Shown: piece by piece, positions 24,507 through 24,559 of the stretch
How the letters are laid out: every line of letters starts with the position of its first letter
Position numbering within the stretch: the stretch's first letter is position 1
Source: JBEKDJ01 sp050014415
GTDB taxonomy: Bacteria > Desulfobacterota > BSN033 > UBA1163
DNA: 24,559 nucleotides
Reading direction: 5' to 3'
NCBI GenBank assembly: GCA_050014415.1
Contig: JBEKDJ010000036.1
Location: 1-24,559, forward strand
The notes under the pieces: generated by a model
The model's input: only the letters and a program-made list of their open reading frames with translations
What the model was told of the DNA's origin: nothing
The model's database searches: none
Translations under genes and position numbers: made by a program

Positions 24507-24559
24507 AAATGATGGCTTCAGGGGCGATGCAGAAAGTCATGAAGGATTCGGGTTGATTC

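Overview
The window looks like a chromosome segment from an anaerobic Gram-negative bacterium, most likely a deltaproteobacterium (Desulfobacterota) of syntrophic or sulfate-reducing type. This is inferred from an oxygen-sensitive indolepyruvate:ferredoxin oxidoreductase sitting between two acyl/aryl-CoA ligases, from Gram-negative envelope genes (pbpC, a bacterial alpha-2-macroglobulin, creBCD), and from strong Shine-Dalgarno sites. No rRNA, tRNA or CRISPR array was seen.

Layout. (1) 1-1765: the 5' part of a DUF1460 amidase-like gene runs off the left edge on the minus strand. It starts at a TTG and so is easily missed. A small unrecognised gene with an R-x4-H motif follows at 915-1409, with non-coding stretches on both sides. 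(2) 1766-8400: a plus-strand catabolic cluster of AMP-forming CoA ligase, iorA, iorB, an IclR-type regulator and a second AMP-forming CoA ligase. It probably converts aromatic or branched 2-oxo acids and their carboxylic acids to CoA thioesters. (3) 8401-8859: about 460 bases without a convincing gene. (4) 8860-11370: a visibly AT-richer cassette of PadR regulator, BtrH/DUF4872-like cysteine acyltransferase or peptidase-fold protein, and an exported GyrI-like protein. A near-consensus promoter with palindromic and tandem-repeat operator candidates precedes it. (5) 20196-11539, minus strand, GC-rich: alpha-2-macroglobulin followed by pbpC, the usual bacterial pairing for periplasmic protease trapping and peptidoglycan repair. 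(6) 24559-20466, minus strand: creD, creB and creC, an envelope-stress two-component system with its inner-membrane output protein.

Three observations stand out. creB is interrupted exactly between two codons of its winged helix by a 98-bp TIR element with a TA target duplication, that is, a MITE. Removing 100 bp restores a clean 226-codon CreB that ends in an ATGA overlap with creC. Upstream of creD, TTCAT occurs four times with exact 6-bp spacers, which is the architecture of the Cre tag. So the operator of the Cre system persists although its regulator appears broken. Finally, the alpha-2-macroglobulin reading frame is split from a 49-codon N-terminal segment by one in-frame TAG, just before its membrane anchor.
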